Below, one piece after another: positions 35,630 to 45,300 of a stretch of 64,000 nucleotides of DNA. This DNA is from Paenibacillus prosopidis. Lineage in GTDB: Bacteria; Bacillota; Bacilli; Paenibacillales; Paenibacillaceae. Below the pieces are notes generated by a model. That model was given only the letters and a program-made list of their open reading frames with translations, was not told where the DNA came from and made no database searches. Location: NCBI RefSeq assembly GCF_003337375.1, contig NZ_QPJD01000004.1, positions 62,001-126,000 on the forward strand. The letters are read 5' to 3'. Position 1 is the first letter of the stretch. Every line of letters starts with the position of its first letter. The position numbers and the translations under genes were made by a program.

Positions 35630-37012
35630 TTATGGTCGTTCAAAGGGCTGTCGAATGATTAAATTTTTTAAGCTTTTCCATGAAAACGGAGCGATCGGTG
35701 TCAGATAAGGCAGCCCTGCGGAGCGGAGTCCGGTCAAGTAAATCTGGGTAAAAAACAAACCTAACGCTATTCCGAAAAATCCCAATCCTCCCGCCATTAA
35801 GAGCAGTATGATACGAAGTATTCGAATGGCAAACGTCGTCTCATAATGGGGAATCATCAGGGAGGCGATGCCTGTAATGGAGACGACAATGATCATGGGA
35901 ATGGAAACGATGCCGGCCTGAACGATCGCTTGTCCGATGACCAATGCGCCGACGACGCTGACAGCTTGAACCAATACACGCGGCATTCGTACAATGGCTT
36001 CGCGTATGGCTTCAAAGATGCTTTCCATGATTAATGCTTCGACAAGTGCGGGGAAAGGAGAGGCTTCTCGGGATGCCGCAATGGATAGAAGCAGATTCGT
36101 AGGCAGCATTTCATTATGAAAAGTTGTAATTGCAACATAGAGGGATGGCAGCAGCAGGGCCGATAGAATAAAATATGCCCGAATCCAGCGTAAAAACGTG
36201 GCGCTGCTGTAAGATAGATAAATATCTTCTACCGTTTCAAAAGCGTTCCAGAACGTAAATGGAAAAAGCAATGCAATCGGCGTATTGTTGACGACTACAG
36301 CGACTCTCCCTTTCATCAGCGCATTAGCGACAACATCCGGCCGCTCCGTTTTTTGTACGGTCGGAAACCAGCTCAGCGGCCGGTCTCTAATGGACTCCGC
36401 AATATAATTGCTGCCTAAAATATCTTCCAAATGGACACCGTCCAATCGTTTGGACAATTCCTCCACCAGTTCGCCCGGAGCTACCTGATCGAAGTATAAC
36501 AACCGGACTTCGGTATGTGCGACCGATCCAAAATGCCAAACCTTCATCCGGAGCTTTTCGCTTTTCGTGATGCGACGAATCAGTGCAATATTGGTGTCAA
36601 GATTTTCCGAGAATGCTTCCTGGGGACCAAGAACGGCTGTCTCGATGTGAGGCTCGGGCACACCGCGAGTCGGGAAAGCTGCGAGATTCGCTAATATCAC
36701 CTGATCTCTTCCGCATATAGCGACTGCAGCCATGCCGGATAAAATCGCTTGCACCGTTTGTTGATAATTATTCGTCTGCTGCACGGAAGGCGTTTTGATT
36801 GAAAAGGGCTCCGTCTCATGGTTTGCCGATAACGGTTCGACAATCTCACGCTCAATCCGCTGTTGGTCGGCAAGGCCGGAAATATACACGATTAGGGAAG
36901 AGCCTACTGAACGAAAGACCAGATCGGGCATGGAGCCTAAAGTGGTTTTCAACTCCTCCGCAAACTGTTCCAAGTCAGCCTCATTTGATAAACGTATCGT
37001 TTGCTGTTCCAT
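35630..37012 (-). CDS. GerA-type spore germination protein (operon 2)
   Basis: The 460-residue protein has a soluble N-terminal half and membrane helices in the C-terminal part. VAVVVNNTPIALLFPFTF and SIAASREASPFPALVEALIMESIFEAIREA match the family. It is shorter than the operon 1 copy (about 537), mainly at the N-terminus. It starts one base after the stop codon of GerB, with GGGGGGAGCTAGG before the ATG, so translation is coupled. Confidence 0.92.
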   Translation of the reverse strand: MEQQTIRLSNEADLEQFAEELKTTLGSMPDLVFRSVGSSLIVYISGLADQQRIEREIVEPLSANHETEPFSIKTPSVQQTNNYQQTVQAILSGMAAVAICGRDQVILANLAAFPTRGVPEPHIETAVLGPQEAFSENLDTNIALIRRITKSEKLRMKVWHFGSVAHTEVRLLYFDQVAPGELVEELSKRLDGVHLEDILGSNYIAESIRDRPLSWFPTVQKTERPDVVANALMKGRVAVVVNNTPIALLFPFTFWNAFETVEDIYLSYSSATFLRWIRAYFILSALLLPSLYVAITTFHNEMLPTNLLLSIAASREASPFPALVEALIMESIFEAIREAIVRMPRVLVQAVSVVGALVIGQAIVQAGIVSIPMIIVVSITGIASLMIPHYETTFAIRILRIILLLMAGGLGFFGIALGLFFTQIYLTGLRSAGLPYLTPIAPFSWKSLKNLIIRQPFERP

Positions 37013-37013
37013 C

Positions 37014-38105
37014 CTAGCTCCCCCCTATGCCGACGATTTTTTTAAGCTTGATTACGAGTAAAGTCAGCATCGGAAAAATGACGAAAAAAGGCATAAAGAC
37101 GACCCATATGGCCCATTGATGACCGGTAAAGAGATGGCTGCTGAGGCTCTCTGTCATGTAAAAAGCGAATAGGAATACAATTGCCGATACGGGGATAACG
37201 GCAGATCTGATGTTCACTTTCCAGAGATCCGAGATCATCGCGCATGCCGCGTAGGTGAAGATCGAAATTTTGAACAGCACGCCGATCAAGAAGGCGGTTA
37301 CGATGAACGGATCGATATTTTGGATAAAATCCGCAAAGTTGACCAAATGAAACGTTGTCATCAGCGGGAAGAAAGAACGGGCAAAAAGCTCCGGCCCGAT
37401 TGAACTGATCGCCAAAATATCCAAAACGATAAATATTAACCCAGCCGTTGCGCAAGACAGGATGGCTGCTTTTCGGAAGTTTTTGGGCGGCATCGTCTTT
37501 GACCAAAACGCGGCGAAAGCGAAGGCTTCCGAATACGGTACGGTCAAGTTTCCCGGAATTGCGGCTGTAATGATCGGTTTCCATTCTGCGGCGACCGGAG
37601 TCAGCAACGACAAGTGAATGGTACCCGAAGCGACCAATAAAATGACTTCCAGCAGAAAAATGATGAAAATAACAGGAACATTCAATTCCGCCAAACGCCC
37701 CATTCGTTCCACCCCTGCATAACAAATGTAGGAAACCAGGAGCTGGAAGAGAACCATTGTTATCCCGATCGGAGTCTTCGGAAGCAAAAACGTACTCGTC
37801 AGTTCTCCGATGTCACGCAAATCCCGTCCGGCTGAATAAATAAAAATAAAAACATAAATCACGCATAGGATCGATCCAACATATCGTCCAAATGAGCCCG
37901 TTAGTAATCCGGACCAATTCTTGTCAACATTCGTTTCATAAAGTTTCGAATATAGCCATAGGAGGGCGGCGCCAAAAAAAGTGCTGATGCAAGCGGTAAT
38001 CCATGCGTCCTGTTTAGCAGTGCTTGCAATACCAAAGACAACGCTGGTTCCCAATAAAAACAGAAGCACGAGGCCATACAACTGCCATGTGGTTAAAATC
38101 TTCAC
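37014..38105 (-). CDS. GerB-type endospore germination permease (operon 2)
   Basis: The 363-residue protein has about ten membrane helices and belongs to the spore germination APC family. The start is GTG with AAGGAATTGG upstream and fits the family N-terminus (WQLYGLVLLFLLGTSVV). It is the first gene of operon 2, giving the order B-A-C-small gene, unlike the A-B-C order of operon 1. Confidence 0.92.
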   Translation of the reverse strand: MKILTTWQLYGLVLLFLLGTSVVFGIASTAKQDAWITACISTFFGAALLWLYSKLYETNVDKNWSGLLTGSFGRYVGSILCVIYVFIFIYSAGRDLRDIGELTSTFLLPKTPIGITMVLFQLLVSYICYAGVERMGRLAELNVPVIFIIFLLEVILLVASGTIHLSLLTPVAAEWKPIITAAIPGNLTVPYSEAFAFAAFWSKTMPPKNFRKAAILSCATAGLIFIVLDILAISSIGPELFARSFFPLMTTFHLVNFADFIQNIDPFIVTAFLIGVLFKISIFTYAACAMISDLWKVNIRSAVIPVSAIVFLFAFYMTESLSSHLFTGHQWAIWVVFMPFFVIFPMLTLLVIKLKKIVGIGGS

Positions 38106-38237
38106 TATACCAATTCCTTTTTTGTATTATTGTTCCATTTCATTCGTATTTGATGCAGTTGAACTAAAAAAGAGCCCTCGCATTCAAGGACTCGAAAGGT
38201 TAAAACTTATAATGAAGCGTAGTGATTGATTTTTTTC

Positions 38238-39254
38238 TCACGATTGTTTAACAATGCTCTTCCATGACGACAGCATTCGCTGCCGGTCATTCTCGGAATC
38301 AATCATGGCTTTAAGCTTTTTTAGTGTACTTGGGCTATTCCATTGCGTACGTTTTTCGAAGAATTTGCTCGATAACCCGTAAAACAAATGAGGAAACAAG
38401 AGATCAGCATAAATAATTTGGCATTCATCATCGCTAAGAGGATGGACCTCGCGGTAAGCGCGGAGCATTAAAACGGCTTTCGAAGAGCTCCATCCATGTT
38501 TCTTCATTACTTTATTGAATATTTTACGTATATCTCTTGCCGGCAAGTCAAAGGTTAACGAATCCATGTCAATAATGGCTATGCCTTTATTCGTTTTTAT
38601 CAGATTGGCCGCTGCAAAATCCTGATGACAAAGATTTTTTTGCGCAGTGACTTTGTTCACCCAATTTGTATAATAGTTGCTTTGAATCCACTTTAAGGCT
38701 TCTTTCCCTTGGCTTATGAAGTTATCGGCATAAAGAAGATACAATTTCTCGAATTCATTGCTGCTGCTTTTGGCCATTTTTTTATAATTTTCCAACCGTT
38801 CTATATACCGTGCATAGTTTTGCGCCCAACCCCCTAAATGTTCTCTTTCGTTCGTCGTAAAGTTCGATTGAAATCCTCTTGATGCTAAATGGAACTTGCC
38901 AAGCTCTTTCATGATGCTAAGGAGGTCTGATGTTTTGTAAGTAGGCTTGGTGCCTCGTACAGCGTCGGACAGAATGTAACAATTGCCGCTGCTGTCTTGA
39001 GAATATTCTTTGCCTGCACTTGTTTTCACCATAGCGGGAATAGGTGCACCGTTTTTTTGCAAATGCTTAATGGCTTGAATTAAAAAGAGCAGCCTCTTTT
39101 GGGTTGCGGGCGATTTTTTCAATATTTTTGTTCCTGAGCCAGTAACTATGGTCCAGGTTGCTTTTTTACCCTTGTCGGAAATTAGTTGAACTTTCCTCAC
39201 TCGAAGAGGGTATTGGGACATAATGGAGTTAACCGAATTTACATTCTCCTGCAT
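38238..39254 (-). CDS. CotS/YutH-like spore coat protein with kinase fold
   Basis: The protein of about 338 residues has the aminoglycoside phosphotransferase-like fold used by CotS, CotI and YutH coat proteins. The nucleotide-loop region is poorly conserved, but the catalytic segment LCHQDFAAANLI and the metal aspartates in IAIIDMDSL are intact. The ATG at 39254 has GAGGCAGG upstream; an ATG six codons earlier overlaps the previous stop codon. It follows a glycosyltransferase and an epimerase, as in the ytcB-cotSA-cotS type clusters of Bacillus, which supports a role in coat or spore surface assembly. Confidence 0.82.
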   Translation of the reverse strand: MQENVNSVNSIMSQYPLRVRKVQLISDKGKKATWTIVTGSGTKILKKSPATQKRLLFLIQAIKHLQKNGAPIPAMVKTSAGKEYSQDSSGNCYILSDAVRGTKPTYKTSDLLSIMKELGKFHLASRGFQSNFTTNEREHLGGWAQNYARYIERLENYKKMAKSSSNEFEKLYLLYADNFISQGKEALKWIQSNYYTNWVNKVTAQKNLCHQDFAAANLIKTNKGIAIIDMDSLTFDLPARDIRKIFNKVMKKHGWSSSKAVLMLRAYREVHPLSDDECQIIYADLLFPHLFYGLSSKFFEKRTQWNSPSTLKKLKAMIDSENDRQRMLSSWKSIVKQS

Positions 39255-39271
39255 GAACGTTACCTGCCTCA

Positions 39272-40510
39272 TTATTGATTTTTTTTACGAGTGAGGGCGA
39301 TGCTGTTACGTGAACGCAGCTTACGCGCGACTTTCTTTTTGGATGTGGTCAAAGCGGAGAACGATGTCGGTTTACTGGAATAGGCATTCAAATAAATATT
39401 GTTCAATCGCTTGGCTACATGCTCGAATGTATAGTTGCTTTCTACCAGCTGCCTTCCTTTTAGCGCCATTGCCATAGCCTTTTCTTTTTTGGTAAGCATA
39501 TAATTTATCGCTTTGGCAAACGAAGTCGGACTTGTATAATCGCGGACAATATAACCGTTCTCCTTATGCCTGATAACCTCGGCGTTGCCGCCGCGATCGG
39601 TTGTAATGACCGGAACGCCTGCTGCCATGGCTTCATAGTGAACGCGTGCTAAAGGCTCTTGCCATTGTGAGCTGCACACAAATACATCGCCCATCGAAAA
39701 GTAATTTTGGATTTCATTAGCCGGAACGAACTTTGTGAATATGACCCTGCTCTTATAGGGTTTGGCTAATTTCAACAACCATTCCCCATAATCGTCAACG
39801 GTGTTGTCACTGAACCATTTTCCCCCCACGATGACAAGAACGGCATCCGAATGCCGCTTCAGCACACGCTCCATGGCCTTAATGAGCAAATGAGGCCCCT
39901 TTTTGACGCTGAGCCGTCCGACAAACAGTACAACCTTCTTCTTTTGAACGCCATAGCGGGTCCGTAACTGCTCGCGAATACTCTTTCCTCGCGCCGTCCA
40001 AACCGGGTAATAACGATCGGGATCAAAACCGGAATATACCGGCACGACTTTGTTCTCGGCTTCGGGGATGCGGTCCGTTACGGTTCTTTTAATGAAATTA
40101 CTGACGGTAGTTATTTTGTTTACGTATTGTACGCACAGCTTTGCTTCCTCATCGGTAATTTTGTTGTCGGCAAACATCTCATTATGAAGGCTTAACACAA
40201 AACGGCTGGATGGAGATGCAGCTTTATACTTTAAGACATTTACTGGACGGTTAAAAACATGAACGACATCGTACGTGTTTTTTTTAAGCGATTGACATAC
40301 TTCTTCCACGTACTGTTGACTCGGGAAACGAATGTATTTGATGCCGCTACGCGTCTCTTGATCGGGCAATGACTCATCTGTCACCGAATATATCGTTAAT
40401 TGATGCTTACGGGCGAGAAAAGGAGAAACTCCATCTATCGTCATTTGAATAGCCCCTCCCTTTATGGCAGGGGAAGGAAGTTTCTCTGTACAAATGAACG
40501 CCAGTCTCAT
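39272..40510 (-). CDS. GT4 family glycosyltransferase, CotSA-like
   Basis: The 412-residue GT-B enzyme has an N-terminal acceptor domain with KGGAIQMTI, and a C-terminal nucleotide-sugar domain with LFVGRLSVKKGPHLLIKAM and the E-x7-E motif EPLARVHYE. The start chosen is ATG 40510 with GGGAGGC at eight bases; an earlier ATG at 40531 overlaps the upstream gene. The tail is very basic (about 385-412, KKKVARKLRSR). It probably adds sugars to a coat glycan, with the neighbouring epimerase providing the nucleotide sugar and CotS as companion. Confidence 0.85.
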   Translation of the reverse strand: MRLAFICTEKLPSPAIKGGAIQMTIDGVSPFLARKHQLTIYSVTDESLPDQETRSGIKYIRFPSQQYVEEVCQSLKKNTYDVVHVFNRPVNVLKYKAASPSSRFVLSLHNEMFADNKITDEEAKLCVQYVNKITTVSNFIKRTVTDRIPEAENKVVPVYSGFDPDRYYPVWTARGKSIREQLRTRYGVQKKKVVLFVGRLSVKKGPHLLIKAMERVLKRHSDAVLVIVGGKWFSDNTVDDYGEWLLKLAKPYKSRVIFTKFVPANEIQNYFSMGDVFVCSSQWQEPLARVHYEAMAAGVPVITTDRGGNAEVIRHKENGYIVRDYTSPTSFAKAINYMLTKKEKAMAMALKGRQLVESNYTFEHVAKRLNNIYLNAYSSKPTSFSALTTSKKKVARKLRSRNSIALTRKKNQ

Positions 40511-40527
40511 GCAGAGACAGCCTCCCG

Positions 40528-41472
40528 TCATTTATAATAATGAATGAAATAGGCAAGCTCTTCGGCTAATCCTTCCGTCAGACTTACCTTTGGTTCGTAT
40601 TTCAAAAGACGGGCAGCCTTCGAAATATCAGCCCATGTATGCATAGGCTCACCGCGCATTGCTCCGATGTTCACAATATGCGCCTGTTTTCCCATCAAAT
40701 TCTCCAACGTATGAATAACATTCATGATCGAAGACCGTTCCTTGCCCCCGATGTTAATGGTTTCTCCTATCAGAGAAGGCAGGCTTGCAACTGCTGCCGT
40801 CGCTTCGATACAGTCGCTGATATACGTAAAATCCCTCGACTGCGTACCGTCTCCAATTAATGTAATCGGTTCACTCGCAATCATTTGTTTAATAAAGCGA
40901 TGAAACGCCATATCCGATCGCTGACGAGGCCCATATACCGTAAAGTAACGCAGTATGACAATGGGAACACCGTCGTTCTTCCAGTACACGCGGCACAAAT
41001 GTTCTCCGGTCAATTTACTTACGCCGTAAGGCGAGAGCGGGGCCGTGATTCTGTCTTCCGGCACTCTCCCGGATGTTTCTCCATAGACGGAAGATGTGGA
41101 TGCATACACAAATTTTTGAACCTTGGAATTGCGGCATGCTTCAAGCAGCTGCTGAGTGGCGAGTATATTCGTTTCCGCATAATGACGGAAATGGTTCCCC
41201 CAACTAGACCGTACTCCGGGTATGCCGGCTAAATGGTAGACGATATCAACGTCTTCAAGCGTCTTCACCCAATCGATTTGCAGCAAATCTGACGTAACCA
41301 ACATGAATTTGGGATGTAAATGGAAAGTTTCAATGTTTTTGGTGCCAATGATTTTCAACTCGTCGCGAACGAAAGCATCGATTCCGATGACTTCATGTTT
41401 ACCGCTCTTCAGTAAAAATTCGCAAAGGTGAGAACCAATGAACCCTGCAGCTCCAGTAACAACAATTTTCAT
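40528..41472 (-). CDS. NAD-dependent sugar-nucleotide epimerase/dehydratase (extended SDR)
   Basis: The 314-residue enzyme has the Rossmann motif VTGAAGFIGSHLCE (4-17), a serine-threonine stretch YASTSSVYGE and the active-site YGVSK. It is full length for UDP-glucose 4-epimerase-like or glucuronate epimerase enzymes. It overlaps the small gene upstream by ATGA and precedes the glycosyltransferase. This placement matches the spore coat saccharide cluster of Bacillus (ytcB neighbourhood). Its exact product sugar cannot be derived. Confidence 0.88.
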   Translation of the reverse strand: MKIVVTGAAGFIGSHLCEFLLKSGKHEVIGIDAFVRDELKIIGTKNIETFHLHPKFMLVTSDLLQIDWVKTLEDVDIVYHLAGIPGVRSSWGNHFRHYAETNILATQQLLEACRNSKVQKFVYASTSSVYGETSGRVPEDRITAPLSPYGVSKLTGEHLCRVYWKNDGVPIVILRYFTVYGPRQRSDMAFHRFIKQMIASEPITLIGDGTQSRDFTYISDCIEATAAVASLPSLIGETINIGGKERSSIMNVIHTLENLMGKQAHIVNIGAMRGEPMHTWADISKAARLLKYEPKVSLTEGLAEELAYFIHYYK

Positions 41473-41657
41473 GTCCGTTCAGCGCCTGCAAATTTAAACC
41501 CTTTCGCTTCTATCATTTTTAGTATATTCATGTAAATTTCTGGTTGTGAACGGTTAATTTTCTTTACGGCTCGCAACAATTCCATATTGAGCTGTTTGGT
41601 CAACTTCGTATTGCATAATTCGTATTTCTTAAGCTTGTCTATATTTAAAGTTTTCAT
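41469..41657 (-). CDS. Small hypothetical protein, 62 residues, at the head of the coat cluster
   Basis: A well-placed GGGGTGA lies before the ATG, and the frame overlaps the epimerase by ATGA, so it is translated with that operon. The product is basic and mainly helical with leucine-rich spacing (LTKQLNMELLRAVKKI). I do not recognise a family. By context it could be a small spore protein or an operon-specific adaptor. Confidence 0.65.
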   Translation of the reverse strand: MKTLNIDKLKKYELCNTKLTKQLNMELLRAVKKINRSQPEIYMNILKMIEAKGFKFAGAERT

Positions 41658-41743
41658 TACATCACCCCACTCAAAATCTAGTAATATACTATATTAATTG
41701 ATTGTGAAGAAATGTAACGGCCAATTTGTAAAAAAAGAAAAAA

Positions 41744-41770
41744 ACAGCCCTTCCACAGTGGGACAGGCTG
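41744..41770 (-). terminator. Terminator of the His/Lys-rich repeat gene
   Basis: CAGCCCTTCCAC and GTGGGACAGGCTG form a short imperfect stem. The minus strand then has a long T-rich run (complement of 41730-41743), giving a strong terminator just after the repeat gene. Confidence 0.82.
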
Positions 41771-41791
41771 ATTTTTAACATAAATCTTAGT

Positions 41792-42211
41792 TTACTCGAT
41801 ATCGTCTTCCGGGTTTGGTTTAAATTTATCAGCTAAATTGTTATTGCTGCCTCTAGTTGGAACGCCTGCTGCACCCTTAACACCGGTTTTTTTGCCATCC
41901 TTATGCTTATCTTCCTTATGCTTATCTTCCTTATGCTTATCTTCCTTATGCTTATCTTCCTTATGCTTATCTTCCTTATGCTTTCCGTCAGCCTTACCAC
42001 CGGCATGCTTACCATCATCCTTATGCTTATCATCCTTATGCTTATCATCCTTATGCTTACCATCAGCCTTACCACTGGCATGCTTTCCTTCCTTATGCTT
42101 TTCTTCAGCCTTACCACCGGTATGCTTTCCTTCCTTATGCTTACCTTCGGCATGCTTACTTTCAGAATGCTTACCATCAGTATGGTTGTTTGAGCTTTTA
42201 GGCATATGCAT
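41792..42211 (-). CDS. His/Lys/Asp-rich tandem repeat protein
   Basis: The 139-residue protein has a perfect AAGGAGGT before the start; ATG 42211 or ATG 42205 are both possible. It has a short head (PKSSNNHTDG), then about 95 residues of five-residue units of the form K-H-K-E-D and K-H-K-D-D and related G-K-H-x-x-G-K units, and an acidic tail ending in PNPEDDIE. It has no signal or membrane segment. The strong positive/His-rich repeats recall the low-complexity CotG-type spore coat proteins, and the neighbouring genes are a CotS/CotSA-like coat cluster. I infer a coat or metal-binding role, unproven. Confidence 0.75.
   Translation of the reverse strand: MHMPKSSNNHTDGKHSESKHAEGKHKEGKHTGGKAEEKHKEGKHASGKADGKHKDDKHKDDKHKDDGKHAGGKADGKHKEDKHKEDKHKEDKHKEDKHKEDKHKDGKKTGVKGAAGVPTRGSNNNLADKFKPNPEDDIE
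41895..42075. repeat. 15-bp tandem repeats inside the His/Lys-rich gene
   Basis: Units of 15 bp coding for K-H-K-E-D are repeated about five to six times (41895-41985), followed by a related block of K-H-K-D-D units (about 42013-42062). The units are nearly identical, so copy number is likely to vary between strains through slippage. Confidence 0.85.
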
Positions 42212-42310
42212 GTTACCTCCTTCGGGATGTTCCTTATAATATATGTTTGGATTCTATTATTCGTAACTAGACATCTGACCGTTTTATAGAATAGTAGCTC
42301 TATTAAATGG

Positions 42311-42344
42311 AAAAACTGACATCCAACTGATGGATGTCAGTTTG
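42311..42344 (-). terminator. Terminator of the GxGYxYP gene and the mannosidase locus
   Basis: AACTGACATCCA and TGGATGTCAGTT (arms about 42314-42342) form a 12-bp stem. The minus strand continues with TTTTTCC. Confidence 0.85.
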
Positions 42345-42374
42345 AATGTCAGTTTTTTATTACTCAAAAATCGT

Positions 42375-45300
42375 TTAGTCCGCTACCGGGACTCTAACGG
42401 ACACATTGTCTATATGAATGGTGGCGTTATCGTCATACCAGACACGGAACTGATAAGCATGCCCGTCGACAAAATCGGCATCGATGACAAAATCCTGATA
42501 GACGCCGGCCGATGTGAAGTCAGTACGCAGGATCGCTTTCTCGCCGACCACTCTGTTGCCTGTACCATCAAAAATATCTAAGTTCAATACCCGATTGGCA
42601 TTGCCGGTATTAATGTCGATTTTCATCCGGAACATGACCTTATGGCTGCCTGACGGAAGATCCGAAACGCCCGGTCCGTGCAGCATGTGGCCTGCGCTAT
42701 GCTCAGTCATGTTGGCGGACCAGCTGTCACCGGCTGACGCTCCGGTATTGTGGCCAAATTCGCTCTCGGCTTCAAATAAACGGTACGCATAGGTATTTGC
42801 TACAAAAATCGGGAGCTCCGCTTCCAGTCCGTTATAAGCAGATTTGACAATGGCTGCGCCGCTGCCAAGCACCTTTAACAGCCCATCATCGCTGATACTG
42901 ACGACATCGCTGCCACTAACGACTGACCAGTCGGCTTCCGCCGTCAGATTGACGTCAGGCTTTCCGGCCTGAACCGCTTTTCCCCACGCCTGAAGCTGTT
43001 TTTCTTCTGCGTCAGTTCCAAGAGCCAGCGACTCCACGTCACCACCTCCGAATTTAAAGTAAATGGCGTTCGTTTCAGAAACAACCTGGTCCGGCATATC
43101 CAACCGCACGTGATCCACCTTGATGTTTGCGGTATCGTCATAATACACCCTAAATTCATAGGTACTGCCGAGCGAGACGGGTACATCGATAAGAGTATAA
43201 TCCTGATAAACACCGGGCGCCGCAAAATCGCTTCTCATCAGATCTTTGGAAATGATAACTTGGTCGAGACTTGGGCTGTAGACGTCGAGCAATGCGACCC
43301 GCTCGTCAATATCAGTATCCGAACCGCCGCTGATCATCGCCTTGAAGGTAATATCGTGTACACCCGTCGGGATGTCGGCCACATAAGGACCGTACAGCAT
43401 ATGCCCTGGACCATGCAGCTCCTTATTGGCCGTCCAGCCGTCTCCATCCAGCTTTCCGGTGTTGTGTCCAAAATCATTCTCCGCCTCATAGATGCGCTGT
43501 GCGAGATTGCTGTCCATAACGACAGTTACGCTATCGATTTTCACATTAGCGTTGCCATCATACCAAACCCGAAATTCATAGGCGTGGCCTTGGACAAAAT
43601 CCGCTTCAAGCACCAGATTTTGATAGACGTTAGATGCTTGGAACTGTGAGCGTGATACCGCTTTTTCCGCCACTACCCTGTTGTCGGTGGCATCGTAAAT
43701 ATCCAGGTTCAATACCCGGTTGTTGTCGGCTACGTGATTATTGATCATCGTCTTGAATTTCACATGGTGACGGCCAGCCTTGATATCCGCGGCCCCGGGC
43801 CCGAACAGCATATGGCCCGCAGCATGCTCTGCCTCATTCGCTGACCAGCCGTCTCCATCCTGTTTCCCCGTGTTATGTCCGAAATCCGTTTCCGCTTGAT
43901 ATACCTTGTTAGGTATATCGTTATTTTGCTGCGGGACCTGTTCCTTGATCAGCCCTACCATTTCGACCGGCGTTACAACCCTGACATCGTCATCCAGCTG
44001 ATCGATGACCGCTTTTACGTCATCCATAGATTTGGACCAGGCATGAACCAGGACAAGAGAATATCCCGCCGCGCTCTTTGGATTTCGCGGAGCGGCATTG
44101 ATGTGATTGACGACAGACGCATTATCGCTGCCGGCATTCCCCTGCCAAAGCATCTCTCTCGGCGTTATGACCGGCTTTCCGTTTGCCCATTTAATAGCGC
44201 CATTCAACGCCTTATGATTGCTGTATTCCAAATAAATAACACCGTCAACGTTAGGCTGCGCCGTATATTTATCCCAAAGCCCGGCATTATTGAACGCATT
44301 GAAGTCGATGACTTCCACCAGCCCCAAATCCATTCTGCCCATGTAATTATTCAAGCGTTCCAAATGCTGGTCGAGCTCCGCAGCCGGATATTTGCTCGGA
44401 TACATATATCCGCCGCCAGAAGGACCGACTACAAATGCATCCTTCCCGGTTGCATCCTCATAAAACCGGTTAACGACGGAAGGAGCCAGATCGATCATGC
44501 TTGGCGATACCGCCCATCCCATGTCAAAGCTGCCGCGATTTTCGTTACCGAACCAAGGTTTTCCCTTCTCGCCCAGATCATTGAGCATCCATTGTATATT
44601 GTCGCCGTCAGACATAACAAACGACACGTAATGCACATTGTACTCTGCCGCAGGCGGCTCGCTTGCTTTTTGCTTAAGGCTATCCAGCTCAAAACCGCTA
44701 AGCACCGATAAGTTGAATGCGTGATCGGCCGGCAGTGTAAAAAGCCCCGCTTCCGAGCTCGGCATGATGAATTGGTCTTCCCCCCTCGATGCATCGCCCC
44801 ATCCGAGCACGACAGAGTCGTCATCCGCTTCAGCCATTACCGCATTACGAAATGCGCTGTTTCCATCATAAAACATAAACGCACCTGTCATAGCCGCATA
44901 GTCCCTGAGCTTTGGTCCCATTTCTTCTTTCTGCTCGATCAACAAGTTATGCTTCAATTGGTTCCAATAGTTTTCTTTTACCCAATTCTCATCCTTGCCT
45001 GTTAAATCCATCACCTGCTTGTAGTCTTCCGCTTTCGTGACATCGCTTTGCTCAAGCAATACAGCATCCTTGAGATGAGCTAGAGATGAAGCAGCGTTAA
45101 TGGAGCTGTTGCCTTGTTGCCAGAGCAGGTAGCCGTTAAAATACTTTTTATATTTTTTCAAAAGCATCCAAGGATCGTTGTAATATTTTAATTTGACGCC
45201 GTATTTGTCCTTTAGATCCGTGAGCCACAGCCCATAATTTCCTGATTCCGGCAAAATGTAAATTTGCTCCGATGTCTTATTGGCGATTAAGCCTTGGAGG

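Noticed and set aside
41895..42075. Possible CRISPR-like array
   Set aside because: Units are only 15 bp, contiguous, without spacers and in frame with a coding sequence.
41838..42239. Leucine/serine-rich frames on the plus strand across the repeat gene
   Set aside because: They are the antisense reading of the 15-bp repeats and have no start signals.
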